From positions 372,001 to 436,000 of the forward strand of contig NZ_JBEPSM010000003.1 of the NCBI RefSeq assembly GCF_040548815.1: DNA of 64,000 nucleotides, written 5' to 3'. The translations under genes were made by a program, and so were the position numbers. Every line of letters starts with the position of its first letter. Within the stretch, counting starts at the first letter, position 1. The DNA comes from Kaistia defluvii. Lineage in GTDB: Bacteria; Pseudomonadota; Alphaproteobacteria; Rhizobiales; Kaistiaceae. The notes below the pieces were generated by a model. It searched no databases. It was given only the letters and a program-made list of their open reading frames with translations, and had not been told where the DNA came from. Below, one piece after another: positions 1 through 8,398 of the stretch.

Positions 1-1
1 G

Positions 2-265
2 GTCGTCGGCGCGCTGTTCGCCGCGTTCTCCTTCGCCATCAGCACCTTCGCGATCCCGATGCTGCTCGACGAGAAGACCGATGCGTTCACGGCCATGGGC
101 ACCAGCATCTCGCTGGTCTGGAACAACCTGCCGGTGATGCTGGCCTGGGGCGCGATCGTGCTCGTCCTCTTCGCGCTCTGCGTGGCAACCGGCCTGCTCG
201 GGCTGATCGTCGTGTTTCCGCTGCTCGGCCACGCGACCTGGCATAGCTACGAGGCGATGAAATGA
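2..265 (+). CDS. DUF2189 family membrane protein, C-terminal part
   Basis: The open frame enters from outside the window, so only about 87 C-terminal residues are visible. They form two hydrophobic helices separated by a short polar stretch and end in a G-H-A-T-W-H-x-Y signature that I recognise from DUF2189 integral membrane proteins. The stop overlaps the fixI start by 4 bp (ATGA), so the two genes are very probably translated together. The function of DUF2189 proteins is not established. Placement directly before fixI suggests a membrane role connected with respiration or metal delivery, but that is only inference from position. The family call rests on pattern memory of the C-terminus. 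Confidence 0.7.
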   Translation, partial: VVGALFAAFSFAISTFAIPMLLDEKTDAFTAMGTSISLVWNNLPVMLAWGAIVLVLFALCVATGLLGLIVVFPLLGHATWHSYEAMK

Positions 266-2544
266 GCTGCTGCGCTGGCGGGGCCGCCGACCTGGCTCGG
301 ACGGTCCATGCCTGCGCTTCCGACGAGGAACTGCGGCTCGCCAGCCGCGATCTCGGCGACGGGCTGCGCCAGGTCGATCTCGCCGTGCCGGACATGCATT
401 GCGCCGATTGCATCCGCAAGGTCGAGCGCGGGCTCGCCGCGCTTCCAGGCGTCACCCAGGCCCGCGTCAATTTCTCGACGCGCCGCGCCAGCGTGAAGTG
501 GCGCGGCGAGGTGCCGCCTCTGATCGAGACGCTGGCGGGGCTCGGCTATCCCTCGCATCTCTACGACGCGGCCGAGGCGGCGAGCGATCCCCAGCTCAAC
601 CAGCTGATCCGCGCGCTGGCCGTGGCCGGCTTTTCCTCGATGAACATCATGCTGCTGTCGGTGTCGGTCTGGTCGGGCGCCGAGCCGGAGACCCGGCAGG
701 CGTTCCACTGGATTTCGGCCCTGCTTGCCCTGCCGGCGCTGTTCTATTCCGGGCTGGTCTTCTTCCGCTCTGCCTGGAGCGCGCTCCAGCACGGGCGCAC
801 CAACATGGACGTGCCGATCTCGATCGGCATCAGCCTCGCCTTCGGCATCAGCGTCTACGAGACGTTCCAGAACGGCGCGCACGCCTATTTCGACGCGGCG
901 ACCTCGCTGGTCTTCTTCCTGCTGATCGGCCGCACGCTCGACCACATGATGCGGGAGCGGGCGCGCCAGGCGGTCAGCGGGCTGGTACGCCTCGCGCCGC
1001 GCGGCGCCACCGTGCTTGGCGCCGACGGCAGCCGCGACTATCTGCCGGTCGCGGAAATCGAGCCGGGCATGACCCTGCTCGTCGCGGCGGGCGACCGCGT
1101 GCCGGTCGATGGCACCGTCGCTAGCGGCGCGTCGGAGCTGGATTGCTCGGTCGTGTCCGGCGAGAGCCTGCCGCAGCCGGTCGAGGCCGGGTCGGCGCTC
1201 AAGGCCGGCATGCTGAACCTGACCGGCGGGCTCGTCGTCACGGCGACCGCCCGGGCGCAGGATTCGTTCCTGGCCGAGATGGTCCGGCTGATGGAGGCGG
1301 CGGAAGGCGGCAAGGCGCGCTACCGGCGGCTCGCGGACCGCGCCTCGCAGCTCTATTCGCCGGTCGTCCATGCCACCGCCTTGCTGACCCTGGTCGGCTG
1401 GGTCGCCGCGACCGGCGACTGGCACCGCTCGATCACCATCGCCATTGCCGTCCTCATCATCACCTGTCCCTGCGCGCTCGGCCTGGCCGTCCCGATCGTC
1501 CAGGTGATGGCGGCCCGGCGGCTGTTCGAGAACGGCGTCATGGTCAAGGATGGCTCCGCCATGGAGCGCCTGGCCGAAATCGACACGGTCGCCTTCGACA
1601 AGACCGGCACCCTCACGCGAGGCAAGCTGCAACTCATCGATGCCGAACGGATCGAGCCGGCCCATGCGGCGATCGCCGCCGCCATGGCCGCGTCCTCGAA
1701 CCATCCCGCCTCGCGCGCCATCGCGGCGCGGTTTGGCGGCGGCGATGTGGCCTTCGAACGGCTGAGCGAAATTCCCGGCCATGGCGTGGAGGCGGCGCTC
1801 TCCGGACGGACCTATCGGCTCGGCCGGGCCGAGTGGGCGCTGGACGAGCCCGGCGAGACCAGCGGCACCGTCCTGAGCGTCGATGGCCGTTGTCTCGCCG
1901 CCTTCGCTTTCACGGACGAACTGCGGCCCGATGCGCGCGCCGCGGTCCAGGCCTTGCGCCAGGCGGGCCTTCGCACGCTGATCCTTTCCGGCGACCGCAT
2001 GGAGCCGGCTCAAGCGACCGCCGCCGAACTGGGTATCGACGACGTCACCGCGGCGGCGCTGCCCGCCGACAAGGTTGCCCGGGTCCGCGCGCTGGCGGCC
2101 GAGGGACGCAAGACGCTGATGGTGGGCGACGGGCTCAACGACGCGCCGGTCCTGACGGCCGCCCATGTTTCGATGGCGCCGGCGAGCGCCGCCGACATCG
2201 GCCGCAACGCCGCCGACTTCGTCTTCCTGCGCGACAGCCTGAAGGCCGTGCCGCTGGCCCATCGCGTGTCGATCGAGGCCGGGCGGCTCATCCGCCAGAA
2301 CTTCGGCCTCGCCATCGCCTACAACCTGATCGCGCTTCCCGTCGCGATCGCCGGGTTCGTCACGCCGCTGATCGCGGCGCTGGCCATGTCGCTGTCGTCG
2401 ATCCTCGTCGTCGCCAATGCGCTCCGCCTCAAGGTCGGCAGCGGCAAGGACGAGGCGGAAGCCCGGCCCGCCGTCCCGGCGCGGCGCCCGGAGGCGGAAG
2501 CACGCCGGCCCCCGGTCGCGCAGGGCCAGCCATGGACAGCCTGA
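262..2544 (+). CDS. fixI: FixI/CcoI-type heavy-metal P-type ATPase
   Basis: P1B-type ATPase of 760 residues that moves copper across the inner membrane; FixI/CcoI members supply copper for assembly of cbb3 cytochrome oxidase. Visible features: N-terminal heavy-metal-binding domain with M-H-C-A-D-C (Cys47, Cys50), a Ser-Gly-Glu-Ser actuator motif (about 300-303), the membrane Cys-Pro-Cys metal site (402-404), the phosphorylation site D-K-T-G-T (Asp446) and a G-D-G-L-N-D-A-P hinge motif near residue 617. Extra cysteines occur at the N-terminus (M-S-C-C). The ATG overlaps the upstream stop by 4 bp and the gene overlaps fixS by 13 bp, the usual fixI-fixS arrangement. fixG and fixH, if present, lie outside the window. 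Confidence 0.95.
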   Translation: MSCCAGGAADLARTVHACASDEELRLASRDLGDGLRQVDLAVPDMHCADCIRKVERGLAALPGVTQARVNFSTRRASVKWRGEVPPLIETLAGLGYPSHLYDAAEAASDPQLNQLIRALAVAGFSSMNIMLLSVSVWSGAEPETRQAFHWISALLALPALFYSGLVFFRSAWSALQHGRTNMDVPISIGISLAFGISVYETFQNGAHAYFDAATSLVFFLLIGRTLDHMMRERARQAVSGLVRLAPRGATVLGADGSRDYLPVAEIEPGMTLLVAAGDRVPVDGTVASGASELDCSVVSGESLPQPVEAGSALKAGMLNLTGGLVVTATARAQDSFLAEMVRLMEAAEGGKARYRRLADRASQLYSPVVHATALLTLVGWVAATGDWHRSITIAIAVLIITCPCALGLAVPIVQVMAARRLFENGVMVKDGSAMERLAEIDTVAFDKTGTLTRGKLQLIDAERIEPAHAAIAAAMAASSNHPASRAIAARFGGGDVAFERLSEIPGHGVEAALSGRTYRLGRAEWALDEPGETSGTVLSVDGRCLAAFAFTDELRPDARAAVQALRQAGLRTLILSGDRMEPAQATAAELGIDDVTAAALPADKVARVRALAAEGRKTLMVGDGLNDAPVLTAAHVSMAPASAADIGRNAADFVFLRDSLKAVPLAHRVSIEAGRLIRQNFGLAIAYNLIALPVAIAGFVTPLIAALAMSLSSILVVANALRLKVGSGKDEAEARPAVPARRPEAEARRPPVAQGQPWTA

Positions 2545-2696
2545 TCTTCCTGGTGCCGCTCGCGCTGCTGTTCGGCTCGGTCGCGCTCGTCGTCTTCCTC
2601 TGGTCGCTTCGCAGCGCTCAATATGACGACCTCGACGGCGCGGCCCAGCGCATCCTCCTGGATGATGACGACGAGGGGCCCGGAACCGGGCGCTGA
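2532..2696 (+). CDS. fixS: FixS/CcoS cbb3 oxidase maturation protein
   Basis: A 54-residue protein with one N-terminal transmembrane helix (about residues 3-25) followed by a short acidic tail (Y-D-D-L-D-G then D-D-D-D-E). This is the typical size and layout of CcoS/FixS, needed for copper and haem insertion into cbb3-type cytochrome c oxidase. It begins inside the end of fixI in another frame, as in many fixGHIS operons, so translational coupling is likely. The conserved stretch after the helix (W-S-L-R-S-x-Q-Y-D-D-L-D-G) matches the family. Confidence 0.92.
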   Translation: MDSLIFLVPLALLFGSVALVVFLWSLRSAQYDDLDGAAQRILLDDDDEGPGTGR

Positions 2697-2718
2697 TCGC
2701 CGCTCAGCGCTGCGGGTT

Positions 2719-3651
2719 TTAAGCCATGTCGAGCCCCGGGGATGACGCGTTCTGCCGGTGATCACTGCGATAGCGCGCCGGCGAGGTGCGGTAGATGCGG
2801 CGAAAGCTGGCGCCGAAGGCGCTGTCGGAGCGGTAGCCGAGCGCCGCGCCGATGCTGGACACCGGCTCGTTCCCGCGCCGCAATCTGCCGGCCGCCAGCC
2901 GCATGCGCCAGCGTGTCAGATACTCCAGCGGGGCGACGCCGACACGCTGCTTGAACCGCGCGGCAAAGCTGGACCGGGACTGGCCGGCAAGGCGTGACAG
3001 CTCGGCCAGGGTCCAGTTGCGCTCCGGTTCGGAATGCACCGCCTGCAGGACGGGGGCAATGTGCCGGTCGGTCAGCCCGCCCAGCCAGCCGGCCGCGTCG
3101 GCGGCGCCCTGCGCCAGATGGGCGCGCAGCACGTGGACAAAGGCGAGGCGCAACAGGTCGTTGCACATCAGTTGGGCCCCGGGCGCGCCCGAATCCCATT
3201 CGCGATCGAGCTGGTCGAGCAGCCATGTGATCGGCGCCGCCGCACCTCCCTGGATCACCAGAATCGGCGGCAGCGCGCCGGAAAGCACTACGCCGTCAAT
3301 GGTATCGAGCCGCACACTGCCGCCTAGAATGGCAAAATCGGCGCCATCCCCGAGTTTGGCGGCCATGCCAGAGTCTGTGAAGACGTCACGGGCCGCCTCC
3401 ATCCGGGCGTCCGGCGTGCTGGCCAGGTCGAAGGGCGTGTGGGCGACGACGAAGCAATCGCCGGCCGCGAGTTGCACCGGTGTCTGGCCCTCGGCGAGCA
3501 GCCAGCAGGTGCCGCGACGCACCACGTTGAACTTGATGTTGGCGGGCGCCGAGAAGCGGACGCCCCATTCGCCGCCTGCCTGCAGGCTGATCGAGCAATG
3601 CGCCACGGCATGGATGGTGGTGAGAATCGCCGACAGGGCGTCGCCGGGCAT
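2719..3651 (-). CDS. AraC family transcriptional regulator
   Basis: About 310 residues: an N-terminal cupin-like effector domain (roughly residues 1-175) and a C-terminal AraC/XylS double helix-turn-helix (about 205-300) with the family's F-x-x-x-F-K-x-x-x-G-x-x-P-x-x-Y-L-x-x-W-R-M-x-x-A pattern and a second helix pair ending G-Y-x-S-x-S-A-F-x-x-x-F-R-R. It is transcribed away from the short-chain dehydrogenase gene across a 94-bp gap, so it most likely controls that gene. The ATG at 3651 was chosen; a GTG at 3666 would add five residues in frame. The effector is unknown. Confidence 0.9.
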   Translation of the reverse strand: MPGDALSAILTTIHAVAHCSISLQAGGEWGVRFSAPANIKFNVVRRGTCWLLAEGQTPVQLAAGDCFVVAHTPFDLASTPDARMEAARDVFTDSGMAAKLGDGADFAILGGSVRLDTIDGVVLSGALPPILVIQGGAAAPITWLLDQLDREWDSGAPGAQLMCNDLLRLAFVHVLRAHLAQGAADAAGWLGGLTDRHIAPVLQAVHSEPERNWTLAELSRLAGQSRSSFAARFKQRVGVAPLEYLTRWRMRLAAGRLRRGNEPVSSIGAALGYRSDSAFGASFRRIYRTSPARYRSDHRQNASSPGLDMA

Positions 3652-3745
3652 GGTTTGGACGATCACGATATCATCTCGGACTTGGCTGTCTGGATTGTCC
3701 CTCGAGATAGGCGATATCTGGAGACCTTACCAGTGGAGACAAGAC

Positions 3746-4711
3746 ATGACCCAGCAACATCCGATCGGCTCGCCCTTTTCCGCTGCCAGCACGGCTGCCG
3801 ACGTGATCCGCGGCATCGACCTGTCCGGCAAGAACGCCATCGTCACTGGCGGCCACTCCGGCCTTGGCATCGAAACGGTCCGCGCCCTGGCCGAGGCGGG
3901 TGCGCGGGTTCTCGTTCCGGCGCGCGACCCGGACCAGGCAAGAGCGGACCTGGCTGGGATCGCCAATGTCGAGGTCGATCCGATCGACCTGACGGATCCT
4001 GCGTCGATCGCGGCTTTTGGCGAGCATGTGGTGGCAGGCGGCCGGGCTCTCGACATGCTTATCAACAGCGCTGGCATCATGGCGGCGCCCCTGTGGCGCG
4101 ATGCCGAGGGCCATGAGAGCCAGTTCGCCACCAACCATCTCGGCCATTTCCGGCTGACCGTGGCGCTGTGGCCCGCGCTGACCCGGAGCGGCGATGCCCG
4201 CGTCATCAGCGTGTCCTCGCGGGGCCACCAGATCGCGGGCGTGGATTTCGACGATATCGACTTCCTCTCGCGCCCCTATGACAAATGGGTGGCCTATGGC
4301 CAGTCCAAGACCGCCAATGCCCTTTTCGCCATGGCGCTGGACAAGCGTGGCAGGGAAAGCGGCGTGCGGGCCTTCTCCCTGCATCCCGGCCAGGTCCTGA
4401 CCGGTCTGGCGCGGCATCTTTCGGAGGCGGAGATTGCCAGCTTCGACGCGCGGGATGAGCAGGGCAGGCTTCGGGTCGACCCCGCCCGCGGCATGAAGAC
4501 GGTTCCCCAGGCGGCCGCGACGTCGGTATGGTCCGCCACCAGTCCGCTGCTGGCGGACCTTGGAGGTCTTTACCTGGAAGACTGTGACGTTGCCCCCATC
4601 CACACGGGCGAAGCCGGCCGCAAGGGCGTTGCCCCATGGGCCGCTGACCCCGACCTGGCCGAGCGGCTTTGGCGGGTTTCCGAGGCCATGACGGGTGTAT
4701 CGATCGGCTGA
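3746..4711 (+). CDS. short-chain dehydrogenase/reductase
   Basis: A 321-residue classical-type SDR predicted to use NAD(P)(H). Visible: the T-G-G-x-x-x-G-L-G cofactor loop near residue 34, N-S-A-G-I after strand 4, catalytic Ser in V-S-S-R-G, and Y-G-Q-S-K containing the catalytic Tyr-x-x-x-Lys. The form resembles the WWOX/retinol-dehydrogenase-like SDR group with long C-terminal extension. The substrate cannot be told from sequence. It is divergent from the AraC gene, its likely regulator. The ATG at 3746 follows a weak G-rich stretch (GTGGAGAC). Confidence 0.9.
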   Translation: MTQQHPIGSPFSAASTAADVIRGIDLSGKNAIVTGGHSGLGIETVRALAEAGARVLVPARDPDQARADLAGIANVEVDPIDLTDPASIAAFGEHVVAGGRALDMLINSAGIMAAPLWRDAEGHESQFATNHLGHFRLTVALWPALTRSGDARVISVSSRGHQIAGVDFDDIDFLSRPYDKWVAYGQSKTANALFAMALDKRGRESGVRAFSLHPGQVLTGLARHLSEAEIASFDARDEQGRLRVDPARGMKTVPQAAATSVWSATSPLLADLGGLYLEDCDVAPIHTGEAGRKGVAPWAADPDLAERLWRVSEAMTGVSIG

Positions 4712-4775
4712 AGCCAGGCGCTTTTGCCGTAGCATCGAGCGGCGTATGCAGCCTCATCAGCGGAAGCGGTTGCGG

Positions 4776-5492
4776 TCATCGCACGGCTGCGGCAAGCGAG
4801 AGGCGGGCTTCGAGGGCCTCGGCGGCCTCCTTGCGCTCGCTGTAGCGGTCGGTGAGGTAGGGCGAGACATCCCGCGTCAGCAGCGTGAACTTGACCAGCT
4901 CCTCCATCACGTCGACGACCCGGTCATAGTAGCTCGACGGCCGCATGCGCCCGGCCTCGTCGAACTCCTGGAACGCCTTGGCGACAGAAGACTGGTTCGG
5001 AATGGTGATCATGCGCATCCAGCGCCCGAGCACGCGGAGCTGGTTGACGGCATTGAACGATTGCGAGCCGCCCGACACCTGCATTACCGCGAGCGTCCGT
5101 CCCTGCGTTGGCCTCACGGCACCGACCGAAAGCGGGATCCAGTCGATCTGCGCCTTCATGACCGCGCTCATCGCGCCGTGGCGCTCGGGGCTGGTCCAGA
5201 CCTGCCCCTCCGACCAGAGCGCCAGTTCGCGCAGTTCCTGGACCTTGGGGTGGTCGGCGGCCGTTGCGTCCGGCAGCGGCAGGCCGTGCGGATCGAACAC
5301 CCGCGTTTCCGCGCCGAAATGCTGCAGCAGCCGTTCGGCCTCCAGGGTCAGGAAGCGGCTGTAGGAGCGCTCGCGCAGCGAGCCGTAGAGCAGCAGGATG
5401 CGTGGACGATGCGTCGAGGCCGTCTTCCGCAGCTTGTCCGATTCGGGAGCTTGGAGCAGGTCGGCGGCGACGTTGGGCAGTGCGGGAATCAT
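4776..5492 (-). CDS. arsH: ArsH NADPH-dependent FMN reductase, organoarsenical resistance
   Basis: A 238-residue flavodoxin-like protein. The FMN-binding loop G-S-L-R-E-R-S-Y-S (residues 37-45) and W-T-S-P-E-R-H-G plus [10 protein letters not shown] segments are characteristic of ArsH. ArsH enzymes oxidise trivalent methyl and aromatic arsenicals to the less toxic pentavalent forms at the expense of NADPH. It is the last gene of the ars operon and its ATG overlaps the stop of the upstream arsenite pump gene by 4 bp. Confidence 0.95.
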   Translation of the reverse strand: MIPALPNVAADLLQAPESDKLRKTASTHRPRILLLYGSLRERSYSRFLTLEAERLLQHFGAETRVFDPHGLPLPDATAADHPKVQELRELALWSEGQVWTSPERHGAMSAVMKAQIDWIPLSVGAVRPTQGRTLAVMQVSGGSQSFNAVNQLRVLGRWMRMITIPNQSSVAKAFQEFDEAGRMRPSSYYDRVVDVMEELVKFTLLTRDVSPYLTDRYSERKEAAEALEARLSLAAAVR

Positions 5493-6547
5493 GTCCGCGT
5501 CTCCTCAAGAGTGGGGCGGACAAGAGGGCCGCGCTCGTACCAGCCTTTGGACCGGTTCACGATCCACACCACGGAGAGCATGACCGGCACCTCGATCAGC
5601 ACACCGACGACGGTTGCAAGCGCCGCGCCCGAGTGAAAGCCGAACAGGCTGATGGCGGCGGCGACGGCGAGCTCGAAGAAGTTGGACGCGCCGATCAGGG
5701 CGGAGGGGCCGGCGACGCAATGCGCTTCGCCCGTGACCCGGTTCAGGAGGTAGGCGAGGCCGGCGTTGAAATAGACCTGGATCAGGATCGGAACCGCGAG
5801 CAGGCCGATGATCAGGGGCTGCGCGATGATCTGTTCGCCCTGGAAGCCGAACAGCAGCACCAGCGTGGTGAGCAGCGCCACCAGTGAGACCGGACCCAGC
5901 CGTCGCAGGGCCTTCGCCAGCGCGGCTTGCCCGCCCGTGGCGATCAGCCGGCGACGGGCGATCTGGGCGAGCAGCACCGGTACGACGATGTAGAGCGCGA
6001 CCGAGAGCAGAAGCGTGCCCCAGGGGACGGTGATGGCCGACAGTCCCAGCAGCAGGCCGACGATGGGCGCGAAAGCCACGACCATGATGGCGTCGTTGAG
6101 CGCCACCTGCGACAGGGTGAAGAGGGGCTCGCCCTTGGTTAGGTTTGACCAGACGAACACCATGGCGGTGCAGGGCGCGGCGGCGAGGATGATGAGGCCG
6201 GCGATGTAGCTGTCGATCTGGTCGGCCGGCAGCAGCGGGCGAAACAGCCAGCCGATGAACAGCCAGCCGAGCAGCGCCATGGAAAAGGGCTTGATGGCCC
6301 AGTTGATGAACAGGGTAACGCCGATGCCGCGCCAGTGTCGGCCGACCTGGCCGAGCGCCGAGAAGTCGATCCGCAGCAGCATGGGAATGACCATGAGCCA
6401 GATCAGGATGGCGACCGGCAGATTGACCTTTGCGATTTCGGCTGCGCCGATGGCCTGGAAGACACCCGGCATGACATGGCCGAGGGCGATGCCGGCGACG
6501 ATGCAGAGGGCTACCCACAGGGTGAGATAGCGTTCGAAGATGGACAC
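5489..6547 (-). CDS. arsB: ACR3-type arsenite efflux pump
   Basis: A 352-residue integral membrane protein with about ten hydrophobic helices, of the ACR3/BASS superfamily rather than the E. coli ArsB type. The segment [13 protein letters not shown] contains the conserved cysteine used for As(III) transport, and a later [10 protein letters not shown] segment is also characteristic. It exports arsenite produced by the two arsenate reductases encoded upstream. The start is taken as GTG at 6547, giving the normal family length; an upstream extension in the same frame would run through a repeat and looks non-coding. The gene is sometimes called acr3. Confidence 0.94.
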   Translation of the reverse strand: MSIFERYLTLWVALCIVAGIALGHVMPGVFQAIGAAEIAKVNLPVAILIWLMVIPMLLRIDFSALGQVGRHWRGIGVTLFINWAIKPFSMALLGWLFIGWLFRPLLPADQIDSYIAGLIILAAAPCTAMVFVWSNLTKGEPLFTLSQVALNDAIMVVAFAPIVGLLLGLSAITVPWGTLLLSVALYIVVPVLLAQIARRRLIATGGQAALAKALRRLGPVSLVALLTTLVLLFGFQGEQIIAQPLIIGLLAVPILIQVYFNAGLAYLLNRVTGEAHCVAGPSALIGASNFFELAVAAAISLFGFHSGAALATVVGVLIEVPVMLSVVWIVNRSKGWYERGPLVRPTLEETRT

Positions 6548-6554
6548 GGGCGGG

Positions 6555-6666
6555 CCTCTAGAAGCGTTCTCGAGCGAAATGGGTACCGGTTCGCGTGAAG
6601 AAACGTGATCCCACAAGGAGTTAGAGCGTTGCACCGTTCCGGAGAAACGGTGAAAGGCTCTAGAAG
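6555..6666. repeat. intergenic repeat element bounded by CTCTAGAAGCG
   Basis: The gap between the arsenite pump and the fused reductase gene is about 110 bp and is bounded by a direct repeat CTCTAGAAGCG (about 6556 and 6658). Inside are the motifs TACCGGTTCGCGTGAAG and an inverted pair around CACCGTTCCGG/AGAAACGGTG. I recognise this as one of the short interspersed elements common in Hyphomicrobiales genomes. It sits inside the operon and would be transcribed as a hairpin. Confidence 0.6.
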
Positions 6667-7487
6667 CGGATGGTGCGGGCGAGAAGGGCGGCGTCGGCCG
6701 GGCACAGGCTGCTGGCCTGACGGGTCGCGAGGACGGTGGCCGGCGCATCGTCCCGCGCGACAGGCTTGAAGCCGATTTTTTCGAAGAAGGGCGCGGCCGA
6801 GCTTGTGAGCACCCAGGCGCGGCGGGCGCCCGCATCAAAGGCGCGCCGCTGCAGGAGCGACACGAGGTTGCGGCCCAGCGCCTGGGCGCGCCACGCGGGC
6901 AGGACGACGATGGACCGCAGCAGCGCGTTGTCGCCGAGCGCCTCGTAGCCGCCGAAGCCGACGGGATCGCCGGCCGACGTCCGGTAGGCGAAGAAGGTCC
7001 GTCCCGGCGCCAGGAGATCGTCGCAGGGAAGGCCAGCGGATTGCAGGGCGCCGACGAGGCCGGGGTCGTCCCCCGCTATCCCTGCGTCGACCAGGAAAGG
7101 CACGCCCTCCTCCTTGAGAAGGGCGGTCGTGACGCCGGTCGGCAGCAGGTCGAACACGATGTCGGACGGCCGGCATAGTCGCACGCCGGGCGGGCCGACC
7201 ACGATCGGCCGGTTGATCAGGATGGGATGCGCGATCATCGCATCGAGCAGGGCGTCGTCGCCCAAGGCTGGATCGTCGAGGCCGAGCGCGGCATAGGGCG
7301 TGCCCTTCTGGCGGATCGCGTCGCGCACCGCGAGGCCCATCCGGTCGATGAGATCGGCGAGTTCCGCGCGGCTCGGCGGGGTCTTGAGATATTCGACAAC
7401 GCGCGGCTCGACCCCCACGCTGCGCAGCAAAGCGAGCGTGTTGCGCGAGGTGCCGCAATCGGGGTTGTGGTAGATGACGAAGGTCAT
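6660..7487 (-). CDS. fused glutaredoxin-type arsenate reductase / ArsN2-like acetyltransferase
   Basis: A 275-residue two-domain protein. Residues 1-115 form a glutaredoxin-dependent ArsC: N-P-D-C-G-T-S-R-N with catalytic Cys11, and arginines 59, 93 and 106 at the places of the three arsenate-binding arginines (L-I-N-R-P-I-V-V and R-L-C-R-P). Residues 138-270 are a GNAT-fold domain resembling the arsenic-operon acetyltransferase ArsN2, with an acetyl-CoA pyrophosphate-loop region around residues 194-212 and A-P-F-F-E-K-I-G-F near its end. The first half would reduce arsenate; the second may acetylate an arsenical or another small toxin (inference). It starts 6 bp after the stop of the thioredoxin-type arsC, so this operon encodes two unrelated arsenate reductases. 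Confidence 0.88.
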   Translation of the reverse strand: MTFVIYHNPDCGTSRNTLALLRSVGVEPRVVEYLKTPPSRAELADLIDRMGLAVRDAIRQKGTPYAALGLDDPALGDDALLDAMIAHPILINRPIVVGPPGVRLCRPSDIVFDLLPTGVTTALLKEEGVPFLVDAGIAGDDPGLVGALQSAGLPCDDLLAPGRTFFAYRTSAGDPVGFGGYEALGDNALLRSIVVLPAWRAQALGRNLVSLLQRRAFDAGARRAWVLTSSAAPFFEKIGFKPVARDDAPATVLATRQASSLCPADAALLARTIRF

Positions 7488-7493
7488 GGACGC

Positions 7494-8021
7494 CTAGGCT
7501 CCAATCTTCCGGGGCGAGCTGGCACCCTCGATCTGGCCGATTTCGGAGAGCTTCGCTCCCAGCGCGATGGTATCGAGGCGCTTGAACGGCAACGCCGTGA
7601 ACAGGGAGATGCGCGTCTTCAGCATTCCGAAAGCTGTGACGAACGCCCTCTCCATTTCGTAGTCGCTGCCAACCACGCCCGCAGGGTCTTCGATGCCCCA
7701 ATGCGCGGTCATGGGCTGCCCCGGCCATACCGGGCAGGCTTCGCCAGCGGCGCTGTCACAGACGGTGAACACGAAGTCCATCGTCGGAGCGCCGGGCGCG
7801 GCGAATTCATCCCAGGGTTTTGAGCGGAAGCCCTCGGCGGGATATCCAAAGCTCTCCAACACACGAAGCGCGAGTGGATTGACGCTGCCCTTGGGCTGAC
7901 TGCCGGCCGAGAAGGCCCTGAAGCGGCCTGCGCCGTCCTTGTTGAGAATGGACTCAGCAAGGATCGAGCGCGCCGAGTTGCCCGTGCAGAGGAACAGGAC
8001 ATTGTAGATCCGGTCCATCAT
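7494..8021 (-). CDS. arsC: thioredoxin-type arsenate reductase (low-molecular-weight phosphatase fold)
   Basis: About 175 residues. The N-terminal loop C-T-G-N-S-A-R-S (Cys12 to Arg18) is the C-x5-R phosphate/arsenate-binding loop, and a second segment V-C-D-S-A-A-G-E-A-C-P-V-W-P-G supplies cysteines as used by thioredoxin-coupled ArsC enzymes. The protein reduces arsenate to arsenite. Two adjacent ATG codons (8021, 8018) can serve as start; a longer in-frame form would overlap arsR and was not chosen. It follows arsR by 16 bp. Confidence 0.92.
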   Translation of the reverse strand: MMDRIYNVLFLCTGNSARSILAESILNKDGAGRFRAFSAGSQPKGSVNPLALRVLESFGYPAEGFRSKPWDEFAAPGAPTMDFVFTVCDSAAGEACPVWPGQPMTAHWGIEDPAGVVGSDYEMERAFVTAFGMLKTRISLFTALPFKRLDTIALGAKLSEIGQIEGASSPRKIGA

Positions 8022-8037
8022 TTCTTCGTCTTTCTGG

Positions 8038-8373
8038 CTAGCAGTTGCAGGCGGCAAGCGCCGCCATGGCGGGCTCGCACACTTCGGGGTGGCCCTGGCA
8101 GCAGTCGCGCATCAGGAAGCCGACCAGGCCGGCCAGGGCCGGATAGGCGGCGCTGTAGAGGATCGAACGGGACTCGCGCCGGGAGGTGATCAGCCCTGCC
8201 TGTTCCAGATGGCTCAGATGGAACGAGGCCTTGGACGACGACGCGCCAACGGCCTCGCCGATGACGCCGGCCGCCAGACCTTCTGGCCCGGCCTTCACCA
8301 GCAGCCGGACAATCTGGAGCCTCGTCTCCTGCGACAGCGCCGCAAACGCATTCAGGGCCTGTGCCTCGTCCAT
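8038..8373 (-). CDS. arsR: ArsR/SmtB family arsenic-responsive repressor
   Basis: A 111-residue winged-helix repressor. The recognition helix region is S-S-S-K-A-S-F-H-L-S-H-L (about 45-56) and the wing has R-R-E-S-R-S. There is no C-x-C-x2-C in the helix as in plasmid R773 ArsR; cysteines are clustered at the C-terminus (Cys91, Cys92, Cys99, Cys109, Cys111), as in other ArsR subtypes with a C-terminal As(III) site. It is the first gene of the ars operon and has an inverted-repeat operator directly over its ribosome binding site. Confidence 0.94.
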   Translation of the reverse strand: MDEAQALNAFAALSQETRLQIVRLLVKAGPEGLAAGVIGEAVGASSSKASFHLSHLEQAGLITSRRESRSILYSAAYPALAGLVGFLMRDCCQGHPEVCEPAMAALAACNC

Positions 8374-8398
8374 TTCAACCTCTCAAGAGATGTTGAAA
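8373..8398. promoter_or_regulatory. candidate ArsR operator
   Basis: Twelve-bp arms TTTCAACCTCTC (8373-8384) and GAGATGTTGAAA (8387-8398) are inverted with one mismatch and two bases between them. On the minus strand the arm contains the GAGAGG ribosome binding site 5 bp before the arsR ATG, so ArsR binding here would block both promoter clearance and translation start. The TTCAAC/GTTGAA half-sites fit ArsR-type operators. Confidence 0.65.

Noticed and set aside
247..2262. Long open frame on the minus strand opposite fixI
   Set aside because: Very Arg/Gly/Asp-rich shadow of the fixI frame with no family resemblance; similar antisense frames occur opposite most GC-rich genes here (for example 11563-12918, 42478-44436, 56819-58612) and were left out.
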